A stretch of DNA of 64,000 nucleotides from the NCBI GenBank assembly GCA_947179485.1, contig OX359247.1, positions 50,193,131 to 50,257,130 on the forward strand, given 5' to 3'. Within the stretch, counting starts at the first letter, position 1, and each line of letters opens with the position of its first letter. The notes under the pieces were generated by a model. It saw only the letters and a list, made by a program, of their open reading frames with translations, ran no database searches and had not been told where the DNA came from. Of the stretch, positions 9,257 to 21,571 are shown one piece after another. The stretch is from Allacma fusca. Lineage: Eukaryota; Arthropoda; Collembola; Symphypleona; Sminthuridae. Position numbers and translations under genes: made by a program.

Positions 9257-12200
9257 GAACCTGAACTTCTCTACCGTGGCTGTGGATGACAATGAGTATG
9301 GCTATCCGAAGAAGAAAACTGTTCGGGTAAGGCTGGAACCATTTGTGGTGACATTTATTTATTTTTTTGTATTTTTTCAAGGTTGACTACCATCACTCAT
9401 AAAGTGATGACTAAGGCATTAATGTGCAATTAGTGTGAGTCGTGTCCTTAGTGGTACTGGCAGTGCTATTTTTAATACTTTTGTGGTTTGATGCCATAAA
9501 TTTGTCTCATTAGGGACAGTTTAGCATATATACAGTAATAACTACTAGGAGTACATTCAGATATACGCAGATAAAAAGACATTATCAGGGACGAACCCCA
9601 CAGTCTGATACTATTTACGCAGTATTTTCATACGAGTTTTAAACCCTCACGTGAACGTTATAATCTAATGAGAGAGAGAGAGCTTGATTGTCCCTAGCAA
9701 TAATCTCCTAACATTTCACTAGCACTATTATTACCAATTGAGCTCCGTCATTTCTCGTGAGCTTCTCCTTGTTAGAGCGTACATTCCCCAAATTATGACT
9801 TCAACCTTGGGAGAGTTCACTGACATTACAGTGATTACTCCTTTTGTAATGTTCCACAACTGTGAAATTATTTTGCTATTGTTTTATCTACTGATTGTCA
9901 ATTAAATGTATGTATATTTCCCTTTTACCACAATTGTGGCATGCATAGACTGAGTCACGAGTCGGAGGCCATTCATGTAGGGTCATCACTGTATACCGGA
10001 TTTGATTCTATGACCTGGAAGTACAATGGTTTAATATATCTTATGTAATAAAATTCCCAAACAATTTCCACTGGATTTCGACGTGTTTTAATGTCCCAAT
10101 GAATTCACGTGCTCCCGAGTATAAATGAGAGTAATCAATACTCGTGCATAAAAGACTTGAGTGTTTGAGTGTGCGTGTTTGTGTGTCTGTGGATATTACA
10201 ATATCTCAAGTTTCTCCTCTCCTTGTCTGAGTATTTATAAATTGTATTGGATAAATATCTCGCAAATACTAAAAAAGAAGCTGTACATCTCCCGTAAAAA
10301 ATCAAGTCTGAACCTTGAGCACGTGTCATGAGGTTGAATAGGTAATTACTTGTAAATTGAAATTATACATATCTATTGAAAAAACTTGGCTATGAGAAGT
10401 GAGACATGTGAGGAGCTGAGATGTTTATGCTTATGCTACCACTGTAGGATGTTATGTTTGGTATAATTGCCTAATAGCTTGGACATGTACACTTCACATG
10501 GATACATATGTATAGGGACTTATGCCCCTATAGAAATCTATAGAAGAAATTTGCTTGAATCTGCTGGCTGAGATTGTAATTCTCTAGTAACCAATGAGCA
10601 CACGTGTTTATACTACTAAGAAGACCCATTATTTTTCCATCCAAGAGTGCCCTTACTACAAGAAGAATTTTCCTGTTCAATTTACTATACACACACCATT
10701 AATATTACTTCACCGACCACGCATCCACGTCTGATTATAGCTCTGCATATTTTTTTTTTCACTCTTTTGCCAACACTGTCATATGTAGGTTAGAATGATG
10801 AAAAGGATATGAGAGCATCCACGAGACTCTCTGTGAACATGGTAACTTGCATTTGCAATTAGTGTCTTGTGTGTGTGTGTGTGTGTGTCAGTGTAACTAT
10901 ATGCTTTTTGTACATATAGGAGCACATGTCCTATTACTACATCTCTTGGTATGTGTGCGAGTGTGAGCATGGGCTCAACCACTGGGATTTGATTTCGAAA
11001 GGAAAATTCTCCTGTGTGTTTGGAGAACGTGCGTGTGAGGGTCGCCCTTTAACTCACGCATTTTAACTATACTAGTATCTAACCATATACAAAATACTCT
11101 TGAGCTGAACGAGCCACGGAGAGAGGATGAGGTCTCTGTGAACCAAAGTTCTTGGACTTATAGATCCATTGTATGCGTGTGGCTCCATGTGCATACATAT
11201 GGCTACGTGTATGCTTTTTACACGTGTCTGACACACATTTCCCGAAAATCGTTATTCTCTTGATTCACTCGTGAAAAACGCGTGTGTGCATCTACAAAAA
11301 GCCAGAGAGACAAGATGAGAGGAGTTTCTCAGCCCCAGCTCTTCGGCGTATATATAGTCAACTTTGCCTTGCTGTAGGCTACCAGATTGAACGAATATGT
11401 AAAGATAGCCCAAGTTTTTTTTTTTTTTTTTTTTTGCAATCTACTTTTCTTCTCCTTTGCTTGAAAAAATTACACGTGCCTCTAGTTTTTTTTTTGCAAA
11501 TTTTAGTACAGTCACTTGAACATACTCTACGTTACATGGACTCTTTTCAAGCATGCATGCATTTCCTGAGGCGTCCAGCGTTACTTAGTTTTCAGCCCCT
11601 GGCAAAAGTTACGATTTTGGAAGATTTGTTGAATCATGTTGTAACGCTTCCAAGGAGCTGCACGTGTCTACAAAACGAGTTATCGAAGACGTGTACGGTG
11701 TGAAAACTGGCTTCTACTATAGGCACATCCCATAGCATGGGAGACGATCAGAATCATTTGACTTCAACAAATGCGAACTATGCATCTATAGACATTCTGA
11801 ACTTTTTAGCACGTCCCGTATTTTATATTGTGGGGACGCTCTTAAATACTGTGACTGAGTATTACGAGTATCTACGTAGTTGAATTTAATAGGGTTGTTG
11901 AGAGGGGTGAATATACAATTTTTCCCCTATAGATAGGCCCGAGTATATTTCCTTGTTAGCCATGTGAAGTAATTTTATCTTTATGTTACAACATGTACAA
12001 CCTCCTACATAGATGAGTGGGGTACTAAAAATGCTGGCTAGGACGCTACGCAAGTGTAAATACTCACGAGAATTAGCAGAATTTTTTCTTATTTGTCCAT
12101 TAGTTCACGACTTGGTTCTCTTTTAGTACGAGGGTCTTAATGGGAAGATAAGTACTGTGTCAGAGGCTCTGGACAGGCTCTGTACTATTCTTAGGGAGTT

Positions 12201-12861
12201 ACTACGACAACGTGAGACATGACACGTATGCAGGGCGAAGTTCCATGTGTGTATCTACATCCATGGGAAATATTATTATATTGGATCAAAGGCAGGGCAG
12301 TCCCAGGTATCTACATACAATGATACTCTGCAATGTGTGGCAACTGATTGATAGTTGTTCAATGCTGACTGAACGTGTTCTGAAGCTATGTATGAGCTTT
12401 GTATTGTTCAGAACATAACAGGAAAATCTGAAATTTTTGTTATCTAATTGAAGATTCCTATCAGGCTTCTCACTCACACACTCAAATCACAAGGGAAAAA
12501 AAGCAAAGGGAACTAGAACCAATAATTGAAGGATGTTTCATTCCTTGCTGAATGTTCCCTACTACGAACTTTGCATTAGAAGGCTATATTAAATTACATA
12601 TCTACATATATTTAGTGTAGAGTACATACATACTTATCTACATATATGCAAAGACAAAGAGTGTAGCAAAAGGTAGGAGGTAAATAGAAGCCTGTAATTA
12701 GAAATTACAGGTACATACATACATACATATAATTATGTGTAGGTACACTTGGGTGTGTTTACTAATGCTAATGTAACCACTCTGCTGAGGTGCTAGAATT
12801 TAATTATCATGGGAGAATTGGACATAAACGTCGACTGATGTCATGACTTACTGCACACGTG
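7037..12861 (+). promoter_or_regulatory. cwo: Cluster of CACGTG E-boxes in cwo introns
   Basis: Perfect CACGTG hexamers start at 7037, 9648, 10106, 10320, 10601, 11221, 11473, 11661 and 12856, nine in about 5.8 kb, with a further one at 320. At this base composition chance would give roughly one per 9 kb, and elsewhere in the window I found about that rate (for example 28834, 29826, 35263, 38126, 41243). In Drosophila, CLOCK/CYCLE activates through CACGTG, and cwo protein itself binds and represses such E-boxes. An intronic circadian enhancer with autoregulation is therefore a reasonable inference. An internal promoter is also possible. Confidence 0.6.
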
Positions 12862-15800
12862 TCTCTGCACTATACTGTGTAGTCATATTTTGTATGAAGT
12901 CATATGACATATTTGGATGCTTCCTGTGTGTAACGTGAGGGGGATTTTATATGAAATTCCAGGACCCACTTTCACACCGGATCATAGAGAAGAGACGTCG
13001 GGACCGGATGAACAACTGCCTGGCGGATCTGGCCCGTCTCCTACCACCATCCTCCCTGCGCAAAGGTCGAGGTCGGATTGAGAAGACGGAGATTGTGGAA
13101 TTGGCTATAAAACATCTGAGGCATCTACAGTGTCACCCTTGCCCTCATTCGGGTGAGTTTATGACTTGTATGGGGGAAATTGGTCAGTTTAAAGGATGTA
13201 GACACCGGGCCCGTCTCCTATGAAATGAATCCTATGCGTCTAATCCAATCCTGGCAGACAAGTATTAATGCCTTTCACATCCTTTCACTTCAAGTCCTTG
13301 CTCCTATCCGCTGTAAGTATGTATGTGTACGATGCAATTCCTGAGCTTGACCGAATTCCCTATTCCAGGAGGTATTCCCGTACATATGTAAATAGTTCCT
13401 TGGATATCAAATATGGGCGTACAGTACACACAATGCCACTTGGTATGGGAACCTGTCCGGAGCAGAGGCACAGACCAATACGTTCCTAATGTAAAGATCC
13501 TGCCCAATACATATATATCTACATATGTATATACATATATGCTATCTGGAACTATGTACATACATATGTATATTTGCTATCGGAAAATACGTACACGGTC
13601 TCACCAAATCCAATTTGCAGATAGATATTTGTATTTACAAAGTATAGTATGTAAACAATCAAGGGATTGTTTGTTTCAAAGTTATCACATTTGCTCATCC
13701 TTGTTTTCTCCTCAAATGAAACAACTGCCGATATTGAAAATGTTTGCCCTTGTAGGTTTTTGCCTGAGTAGGATAAACTCATGATATCATTCCTCCCCAA
13801 TGTTATGCATTTATGGAGGAGGAGGAGCATTTATGAAAGTAACCTTGCCCTTATAACATCCGAGGAATTTGAAGGTTGACTCAATTACTCATTTCAATTT
13901 TATTTTAATCCTGTAGATAATTGTGAGTATAATCAAATCCCAATTCCAAGGAGTAATTCCTCATCTCATCCAAAATCCTCCACAACTGGCTCATCCCCTT
14001 CAAGCAGCTCTTCAGGGACGAGCGGAGGCACCCATGGAGGAAGTAGTAGTGCAGTTGGGGGTGGAAATTCGGAAGAGTATTTCCGTTTGGGTTATCAGGA
14101 GAGCCTTAGTGAAACCATGCATTTTCTAGTGGAGCGGGAGGGCATGTATGCCGGAGATGACCTCTGCGTCCGACTTGTCAAGCATTTGAACAAGCACTGC
14201 GAAACCCTCCTGAGGGACCAATTTGTAAGACATTATTGTTATTTGTTAGAAATTGCTTAGACATATTACAGCTACGGGCATTTTGTGCGTGGGCAGCAAC
14301 ATATGAATGTGTCGTTCACTAAATTTATAATGGTATCAGGCAGTGTTCCTGGAATACCTTTTTTAAAATTTTTGAGCATTTAAAAAAAAATCTGCTGACG
14401 ATATAAAATTAACACATTTTCTTCAGGAGCCATTTCAAAAAATGTAGTGTAAAATATCATACCTGAATGTAATTTATAAAAATGTGAAAATTGGATGTTG
14501 CTTGTAGGGAAACAAGAGGAAATTAACATTGGGCTTTACGAATCGACCAGGCCAGAACTTCAAAAAGGGAGATGGCTCCTTGTCGTCCGGCTACCAGCCC
14601 AACGGCTCATCAGGTTCGGGCAGTGAGGGAAATCTAACTAATGGTGAGATCAGTCAATGGTGTAGAACCTATCGGTGTTGTTGTATGTACACAACTTTAA
14701 TGTTTGTCGAATTTTGTTGTTCAAAATATTCTTCCTTATACTTAATAATTTTTCTATGTGTAGATACAACTCAATTATCGATGTTGATACTATATACTTA
14801 AACTAATATGATAATTTGTCAATTCTCTGTTTTCTTCTATACGTGCAAATGAGATTCTCTTCGTTCTATGCCTTCTCGGGCCCCATTCATGTCCATTCTG
14901 ATTACAAAGTTTACTCGGTTTCTGTGTATTCTTTTACAATCCATTTTACTACTTTATGTATTATTATTCTACATAAGTCTTCAGCACACTGGTCTCGCCT
15001 CTATGCCTGAGTTGATTTTGCAATGTACTTTTAGTTGTGTTTCCCGTCTTTGCTACATTTATGATATCACAATATGCTTATGATTTTAAATCATTAAATA
15101 TTACGTTACACAGAATTATTTACTATTGAGTTAAATTTTTTTTCTGTTGTTTAAGACCTTAAAACCCTTTTTTTTTTTTTTAAATTATGGTTTTAATTTC
15201 AACTCAATACTTTATTCGGATATCGGCTTAAGATAGCTTTAGCAGGGCCCCTGTTCATGTTCACTTTTTTTGAAATTATAGATGGGGACACGAGCACAAC
15301 GTATGGACCAAAAACGTTCCCACTCCCACCCCTCAGCTCAGCCAATCACACCGGCCTTGGGGCTGGTAGCAGTGTTGGCGGAGCAGGGGAGCCACTTTTG
15401 CCATTCGATTACGAAGGCGACCAGAACAGTTGCTCCTCGGCTCAACTGTCCATCGAAATTTCCGATGCGTTCTCAACTGAAGGGAAGATCCCGATGATCA
15501 AACCGCCCATCCCTACCATTATAGGCAGTCACTCATCCTCCAACAACAGGTGTGTAATTTTCCACTTTTGATAATAATTTTTTATTTGTTTAAATAGTAG
15601 TTTCGATGGCCATTTTAAATTTTTTGATGTAATCGTTCCTGCCAATATAAGTACCGGGTATTACATTCAATTAAATAAGTAATCATGTGCCGGAATAAAA
15701 TTTGAATCCGAATTAAACCTGGACATATAATTTCAACTTAGGTTGTCTACGAATGTGTTGATTAACAGTGGATCTCCACCAGTTAATTTCTCAAACTCGG

Positions 15801-17437
15801 ACGAGGGCAACTCCATCAAAGACAGCTCCCCACCCTCATCTCACCGCTACAAATTCAAGAACAAGATAAAGCAACGCTTCGAAGACCTCCAGACGGAAAT
15901 CAGTCATAATCTACTTCCCCATCATGAGCGGAGGAAAAGCCTGTCCAGACAGTCCATAGGTGACTCCAACACTCTGAGGGACAGCGACTCCCCAGATTAC
16001 CAACCCCCCTCCCCGGAAGCGGGTATTGGGGCGGGAAGTGACTCCGAGAAGGTTCTACCAGAAAACAGGCCTAAATCCGTTGACCCCAATCCCAGTCAAG
16101 AGGGAGTCCCTCTAAGCTTTACCAAAGAAAAGCCCCTCGATACTGAAACTTCGGAGATGACCAACGCACCGTCAACGATCGATGAGAAGATGGACCTCAC
16201 AATAGCTACGAGTGACGACCTCCCGACCCCGCTCGTCGATGAGAAACCAAATGTAGAGCTCCTGAACATGAAGGTCCCGGCACTTCCCATCATTGCCAGT
16301 TTGGCAGGACTGCAGGAAGCCAAGGCTCTTGCAGTAAATGGGGGCAAGACAGTCCCTGCCTTCGCACTCCATGACAAAGGACTGTACTATGTCCCTCTAA
16401 CCCTGGACAAGAGCTTGGTCGCACCTATTTTCGCCGCCAGTGAGAATAATACTCAACCCCCCCTCCATCCCGTTACCATTTCGGTTTGCTTTCTCATCGC
16501 TCCGGATGGAAAGCCCGTGACTGGGGATGTTCCGATGGTGCCCCCTCCTCCAATCTCGGCGCCGATTCCCCTCCGTTCTGCAAGCCCCATCCCAAGTATC
16601 CCCCAGCCCCCGGGTCATGCCGAGAATACCAGAGACACTCATAATTTCATCATGAACCGGTTCGCGCAATCTCAAGTCCCTATGATGTTCGGAGGCAGTG
16701 GTTACCCCATCCAAGCTAAAGGGGACACTTCCTCAAGATACCCTTTCTCAATGTGCGGGAGCACAGGCAGTGGGAGCTTCTCCTCTCATACGAACGGGGC
16801 GGGCTCAGTTGGGTCCAACTCTGACCAACAAGTGAAACTCTACCATCATATTAGTAACAATAGTCCGGAGAGTGGGAACAGTAATTACTACTCTCGATCC
16901 TGCAGTAGTCGCTCCGGGGGCTCTGGAAATACTGGTCATGAGAACAGCAGTTCTCGGTTACACAGTCCCCAGACTGGTAGCGGGGGAAGTAGTAGGAGTA
17001 GGAAGCGGTCCGTGTCAATTTCCCCTTCCGTCTCCATCGGTTACCACTCCTGGAATGAGAAGTCCCACTCCGATGACATGTTCATGCATAACCCCCTAAG
17101 TAGTCACAGTGGAGGATTGATAGCAGCTTGCCCCCAACCCGTGGAAATGAACGAACGTCACGGTCATATGCGGAGACACTCATCCCAACAGCAACAACAA
17201 CAACAACAGCAGCACCATCACCAACAACAACAACAACAACAACCGTCCCAACAAACCCTACACGAACACTACCAAGAAGCTATCGAAGCTTCCGAAGCGG
17301 CTGCACATCGTCGAGAGAAACGTGAGCGGGAGCGAGACGCCTCGATGTACATGGGAAGTAAACGAAGTAAGAAATCCCGGATGGAGGATGAAGTTACCTT
17401 CTCACCCTCATCACGTCACACCGTCCCATCCAATTAA
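9257..17437 (+). CDS. cwo: Clockwork orange, bHLH-Orange transcriptional repressor
   Basis: Exons: 9257-9326, 12963-13152, 13917-14224, 14508-14643, 15282-15549 and 15742-17437. All have GT-AG junctions and compatible phases, giving at least 888 residues; the start codon lies upstream (see 535-563). An LNFST motif precedes the basic-helix-loop-helix, [17 protein letters not shown] onward, with [16 protein letters not shown] as helix 2. The Orange domain is in the third exon ([15 protein letters not shown] to [11 protein letters not shown]). The C-terminal half is low-complexity, with a [13 protein letters not shown] motif, a Gln/His run near 17187-17250 and a basic KRSKKSR segment near the end. 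In flies the nuclear protein binds E-boxes and represses CLOCK/CYCLE targets in the circadian loop. The [11 protein letters not shown] loop fits cwo better than Hes, Hey or Dec. Intronic E-boxes suggest autoregulation. Confidence 0.93.
9327..12962. other. Large cwo intron rich in E-boxes
   Basis: No exon could be supported in this 3.6 kb intron. It holds eight CACGTG sites, a (TG)n run at 10868-10888 and a long T run near 11417-11435. Just before the acceptor, an ATG at 12951 is in frame with the bHLH exon and would give the start MKFQ-DPLSH if transcription began inside the intron. Confidence 0.6.
10868..10888. repeat. (TG)n microsatellite
   Basis: About ten uninterrupted TG dinucleotides within a cwo intron. 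Confidence 0.9.
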
Positions 17438-20400
17438 ATGACACCACAATCCCGTGTCGATTTTTATTTTTAATAGCTGTTAACCGTGTCATAGTTAATT
17501 ACTTGTGTTACTTCACAGTAGTAGAGCCACGTATCGAAACTATAAATGTTAAAATATATATCCGTAATCCTAGACGTAGTTGTAATTAATTACCAGTCCC
17601 CATAAAACATGATATGCTCAATTTAAATACTTTGTAATTTGAAATATTTAAAATAATATTTACTTTAATAATTAATTATTATATTTTTGTTTTGTTTTTT
17701 GTATTTCGGCGATCCTTTCCGGAGATGTGCTAAATGTCCCTATAACTCAACCTACATATTATGTATTAAACCTTGAATTTTAGCATTTGATGTATTATTT
17801 AAAGATGAGGATACATATGTGGATAAGTTAAGGTCATTCTGTGTAAGGAATATTCAAAAGGAACTAGTTTTTAATGTGATTTTTATGTTAAAGCAGGTTT
17901 AAGTTGTCACCACAAATGTGTCGATATAGGTTATGTATTTTGTGAGCGGAAAACCATGTTTTGTGCTTCAACCTCTATGTATGTATTTATTCATGAGCAT
18001 ATTTTTAGAACATACATATAATGTGGTATCAACTGTGAATGGAAGTACCTTGGAATTGAAATTTCTGTGTTATCCCTCTCTGCCCTGACTACATATATAT
18101 ATATAATATGTATATGATATATACTAACTGCAATTTACAATCGAGTCATTGTTATTAAGTAATTACTACACACACATTAATACAGTTCTTGGGGAAACAT
18201 AATATGTATGAGGACGATTTCTATATCATCTCTGTCTGATTTAAAGTTATTATTATATTGTCGGGTTTGTCATATAACATGGTGCCAAATATTACTCATG
18301 TAATCGTTTTGTGTAGAGACAAAAACTATACCCAGTCGCTATTTATGATGATCATAAAATATAAATAGTACATGAAATGTGCACACTTGACAGGTCTATG
18401 CGTAGCTGTTCCCCATTATTGGCACCGTCTACCGTTTCCGTCATAATTGGATGAAAACATATTTTTCATTGTACTATATCAACAGATACGGTTTGTGTGT
18501 GTAACATAATAATAATAATAATAATTGTAACATGGTGAGAGTTTTAAAACTTGTCCTCATTCTATATAGGATCAATGTGTGCTATACATTTCTTGTCGTA
18601 GAGCGAATTCAAGTTTTTGAGCATATCTACATAGATATATTGAAGGTATATAAAATGTGAAAGGATTTAACTCAAATGCTGTAGCTGTAGTTTTTTGGGG
18701 GCGACTGGATAGAATTAATTCCTCTTCTTCTCTATATATATTTCTACATATATATGAAATAAGTACAAGTACATACAAATATACCAAAGGTATCGTAGTA
18801 TAGATATTCTACACACGATAATAAAGCTTCATGGATTAATTGACGGGATGTCCATCCTTATAACGTAAATTAAAATGTGAACCCATCATCTATTTGTAGA
18901 AAAACATTTGAGCAGGGATAGAAAGAGTAAATCTGATGATGATGATGAGCTAAAATCTAACGAAGGCCAACAAATCGTCTGTGAAATGATTCGCAACAGA
19001 GTGCTGCACACATCATTACACATTATTACGTAATCTAAGATGCAGGAAGCCTGTAACGGAAGTATATAGGCATAGACAAAATAGTGCTGCTAAATGTTAC
19101 TTACAATTAGGTACATATGTACATGAAACAGGTGTGATCGCTCCGAGTTTTGTGATACAACTCACGTTATGCAACACGATTGCATTAAATTGATGTGAAG
19201 TATATAGACATATATCTCCCGTAGTAAATAATAAAATTAGAAGACGTATATAATTTCAACAAATCAAAATCATAGGAGCTGCTACACTATAAATAATCTC
19301 AAAAACTCAAGCTGATTGACTAAAAAATCCCTCTGGTTTGGGACTGTATTGGCGAAAGAATGAGAATGAATTACAATTATTAGAGCAAGAATTTTACTAA
19401 ATGCGCGTCCCTTCTCGGGAAAAGTTATTTTCCCGAAAAATGGTAAATAGAGATTTTCTGCTTAACTCTGGCATTATGGTAATAAACGACAGGATTTAAG
19501 ACATACTTCGATTGAGCTCTTCTGTGAATAATAAGCGATCAATGGGAATGGAACATGCCAAAGGGAATGTTTGGATTGACACAATGCTTACATATAAACG
19601 AACTCATGTACAATTTTGTAAAAAATGATAATGTTCCTATAGACTTTTTAGCATTTCATTAAATGAGCAGCCCTGCTTATTGCTAGCTAAATCAGTAATA
19701 ATCATTATTGTTGTAAAAAATATGAGACTAAATAATATATGCAATATAAATAAATCCAATGAGTAGTTTCATAAGAATTTTTAGGAACACATAACCATTC
19801 AGTTATGTTTTGCAAATAATTTTAAATTATTGTGTCAATTATTAGCAATTATTATTATTTATATTGTAATAGAGCACATTTTTTGACACCAATGATACCA
19901 ATAATAATTATTCACACTTTTTTTAAACTCAGATAACTGAATACAAAATCTGTTAATCTTGTTTTTTTTGTAGGAATTCCATTCTTATGAATGAAATTCA
20001 CAGAAACTTTGGTATTTCTATTACCATACACATTGTCATTGTTTGTGAGTGATATAGGCATTATTCGCAACATGACATAATATGGTATAAAGTATAAACA
20101 TTAATTCTCCATAAGGTTTTTTAACACTGATGTATCTTCGTCTATTTATACGAATTATTATGAGCTAGTGTGAAGGAACTAACTTATGAAGGTTGGTTGA
20201 AACTCATTCTATGTTTCAAGTCATTGTTTTTTAAATGAATATAATTTTCAAAACATGTATTACAATCCTAGGGTGCAAGTCATTACTGAAATGATTATCT
20301 ATGTGAATTGTATTCAAAGAAATTTTAGAAATATCAATACATAGCCAATTTTCAGAATTCTTACGTTACCCCTTTTGTTGTTATACTCTTATTATGTTAT

Positions 20401-21515
20401 TAGGATTTATACAAACCAATTTGGACGTCGATGCTAAAAAAAGTGATCAAAAAAACGTTTTTTAACGTTTCAGTCAGTCCTAGAACGTAGATTTATTAGG
20501 AGGAAAGACAAGTAATCACGAAGATAATGTTCGGGAATTTTATGTAAAATATTGCTGTAATTTAAGTTTGTCATCGATTTAAGAAATTGCATGAGATGAT
20601 ACTGCATGGGCTATTTTATTTTTTGGGAACAAGAGTTCATGTGATATAAATGATTACTAGGAAGCAATTGAAATATACAACTCTGAAATAGACGACGGTG
20701 CCAGAAAATTCAGAAAATCTCTATTGGTAGTGGTATTCACGACATGACCTAAATGATTGTTGAATATTACTACGTGAGTCGCCAGAAACAAAGTACAAAT
20801 GTTTCCATTGATGTAATGCCCAATGAAAACCTTGCTAGTAAAATCGAGATTATGACAAGAGGCAGCAAAATTATGCATATTTACATTAAAGTGTGTCAGA
20901 TTTTATAAACAAAAATTACATTTGATTGTAGGATGGTAATTTGTATTAGAAAACTTGATACGCTAGTGGAACGGATTTTCCAATTTTTTTACTTGCAAAG
21001 CTTGAGTCTAAAGCAAACATTTGGGCTATTTTAAGTTCATTAAAAATTTGCAAATGAACTCAATGTGACACATGCTGTTTTATAGAAGTTTAAGAAGGGG
21101 TAACAGCGCTCTATACGATGAAGTTGGGCTAACTTCAATTAGCCTGACTGAGAAGTTATGAGTCTAAATGTGTCTGCATAAATTGTGGAAACGTAAAAAT
21201 GAATGGCATGCTTGAACCAGCAGAGCAGAGATCAGATAAAATAAGTTTGTTTTGAAAAGTATCGTTTAAGCAAAGGTAAATTCTATAAATGTTTACATAC
21301 ATAGTAATTATATCAAGTAAAGTACCTGACTGTGGGAAAAAATTAATAAAACTTGGCTGATGACCGTGTAAGGTTTCCTGCTGAACAATAACTAAGTACA
21401 CTCGTCTACTTTCCTTATTTGTAATTAATTACTTTTGGCCTCTATTGCAATCCGCTCATCCACTTATAGACATTTTATAGAGGTATTCAAGTCTTCATTA
21501 TTTGTCTTCAATTAT
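17438..21515. other. cwo 3' UTR and AT-rich intergenic region
   Basis: No gene is supported on either strand over 4 kb. Candidate cwo polyadenylation hexamers are ATTAAA at 17765-17770 and AATAAA at 18820-18825, which would make a 3' UTR of 0.3 or 1.4 kb. An (AAT)n run lies near 18506-18525. The rest is AT-rich with TATGTA-type short repeats. Open frames are short and without domains. Confidence 0.6.
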
Positions 21516-21521
21516 TTTATT
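21516..21521 (-). terminator. Polyadenylation signal of BUD13
   Basis: AATAAA on the minus strand, about 50 bases after the BUD13 stop codon, correctly placed for 3' end formation. Confidence 0.65.
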
Positions 21522-21571
21522 GTAACAAATAATGTCAGCTGGGTTAAATGCCAAAAAATATAAAATATTGT

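Noticed and set aside
12951..13223. bHLH open frame read as a stand-alone 90-residue gene
   Set aside because: Its end runs into the intron after the GTGAGT donor at 13153; the exon belongs to cwo.
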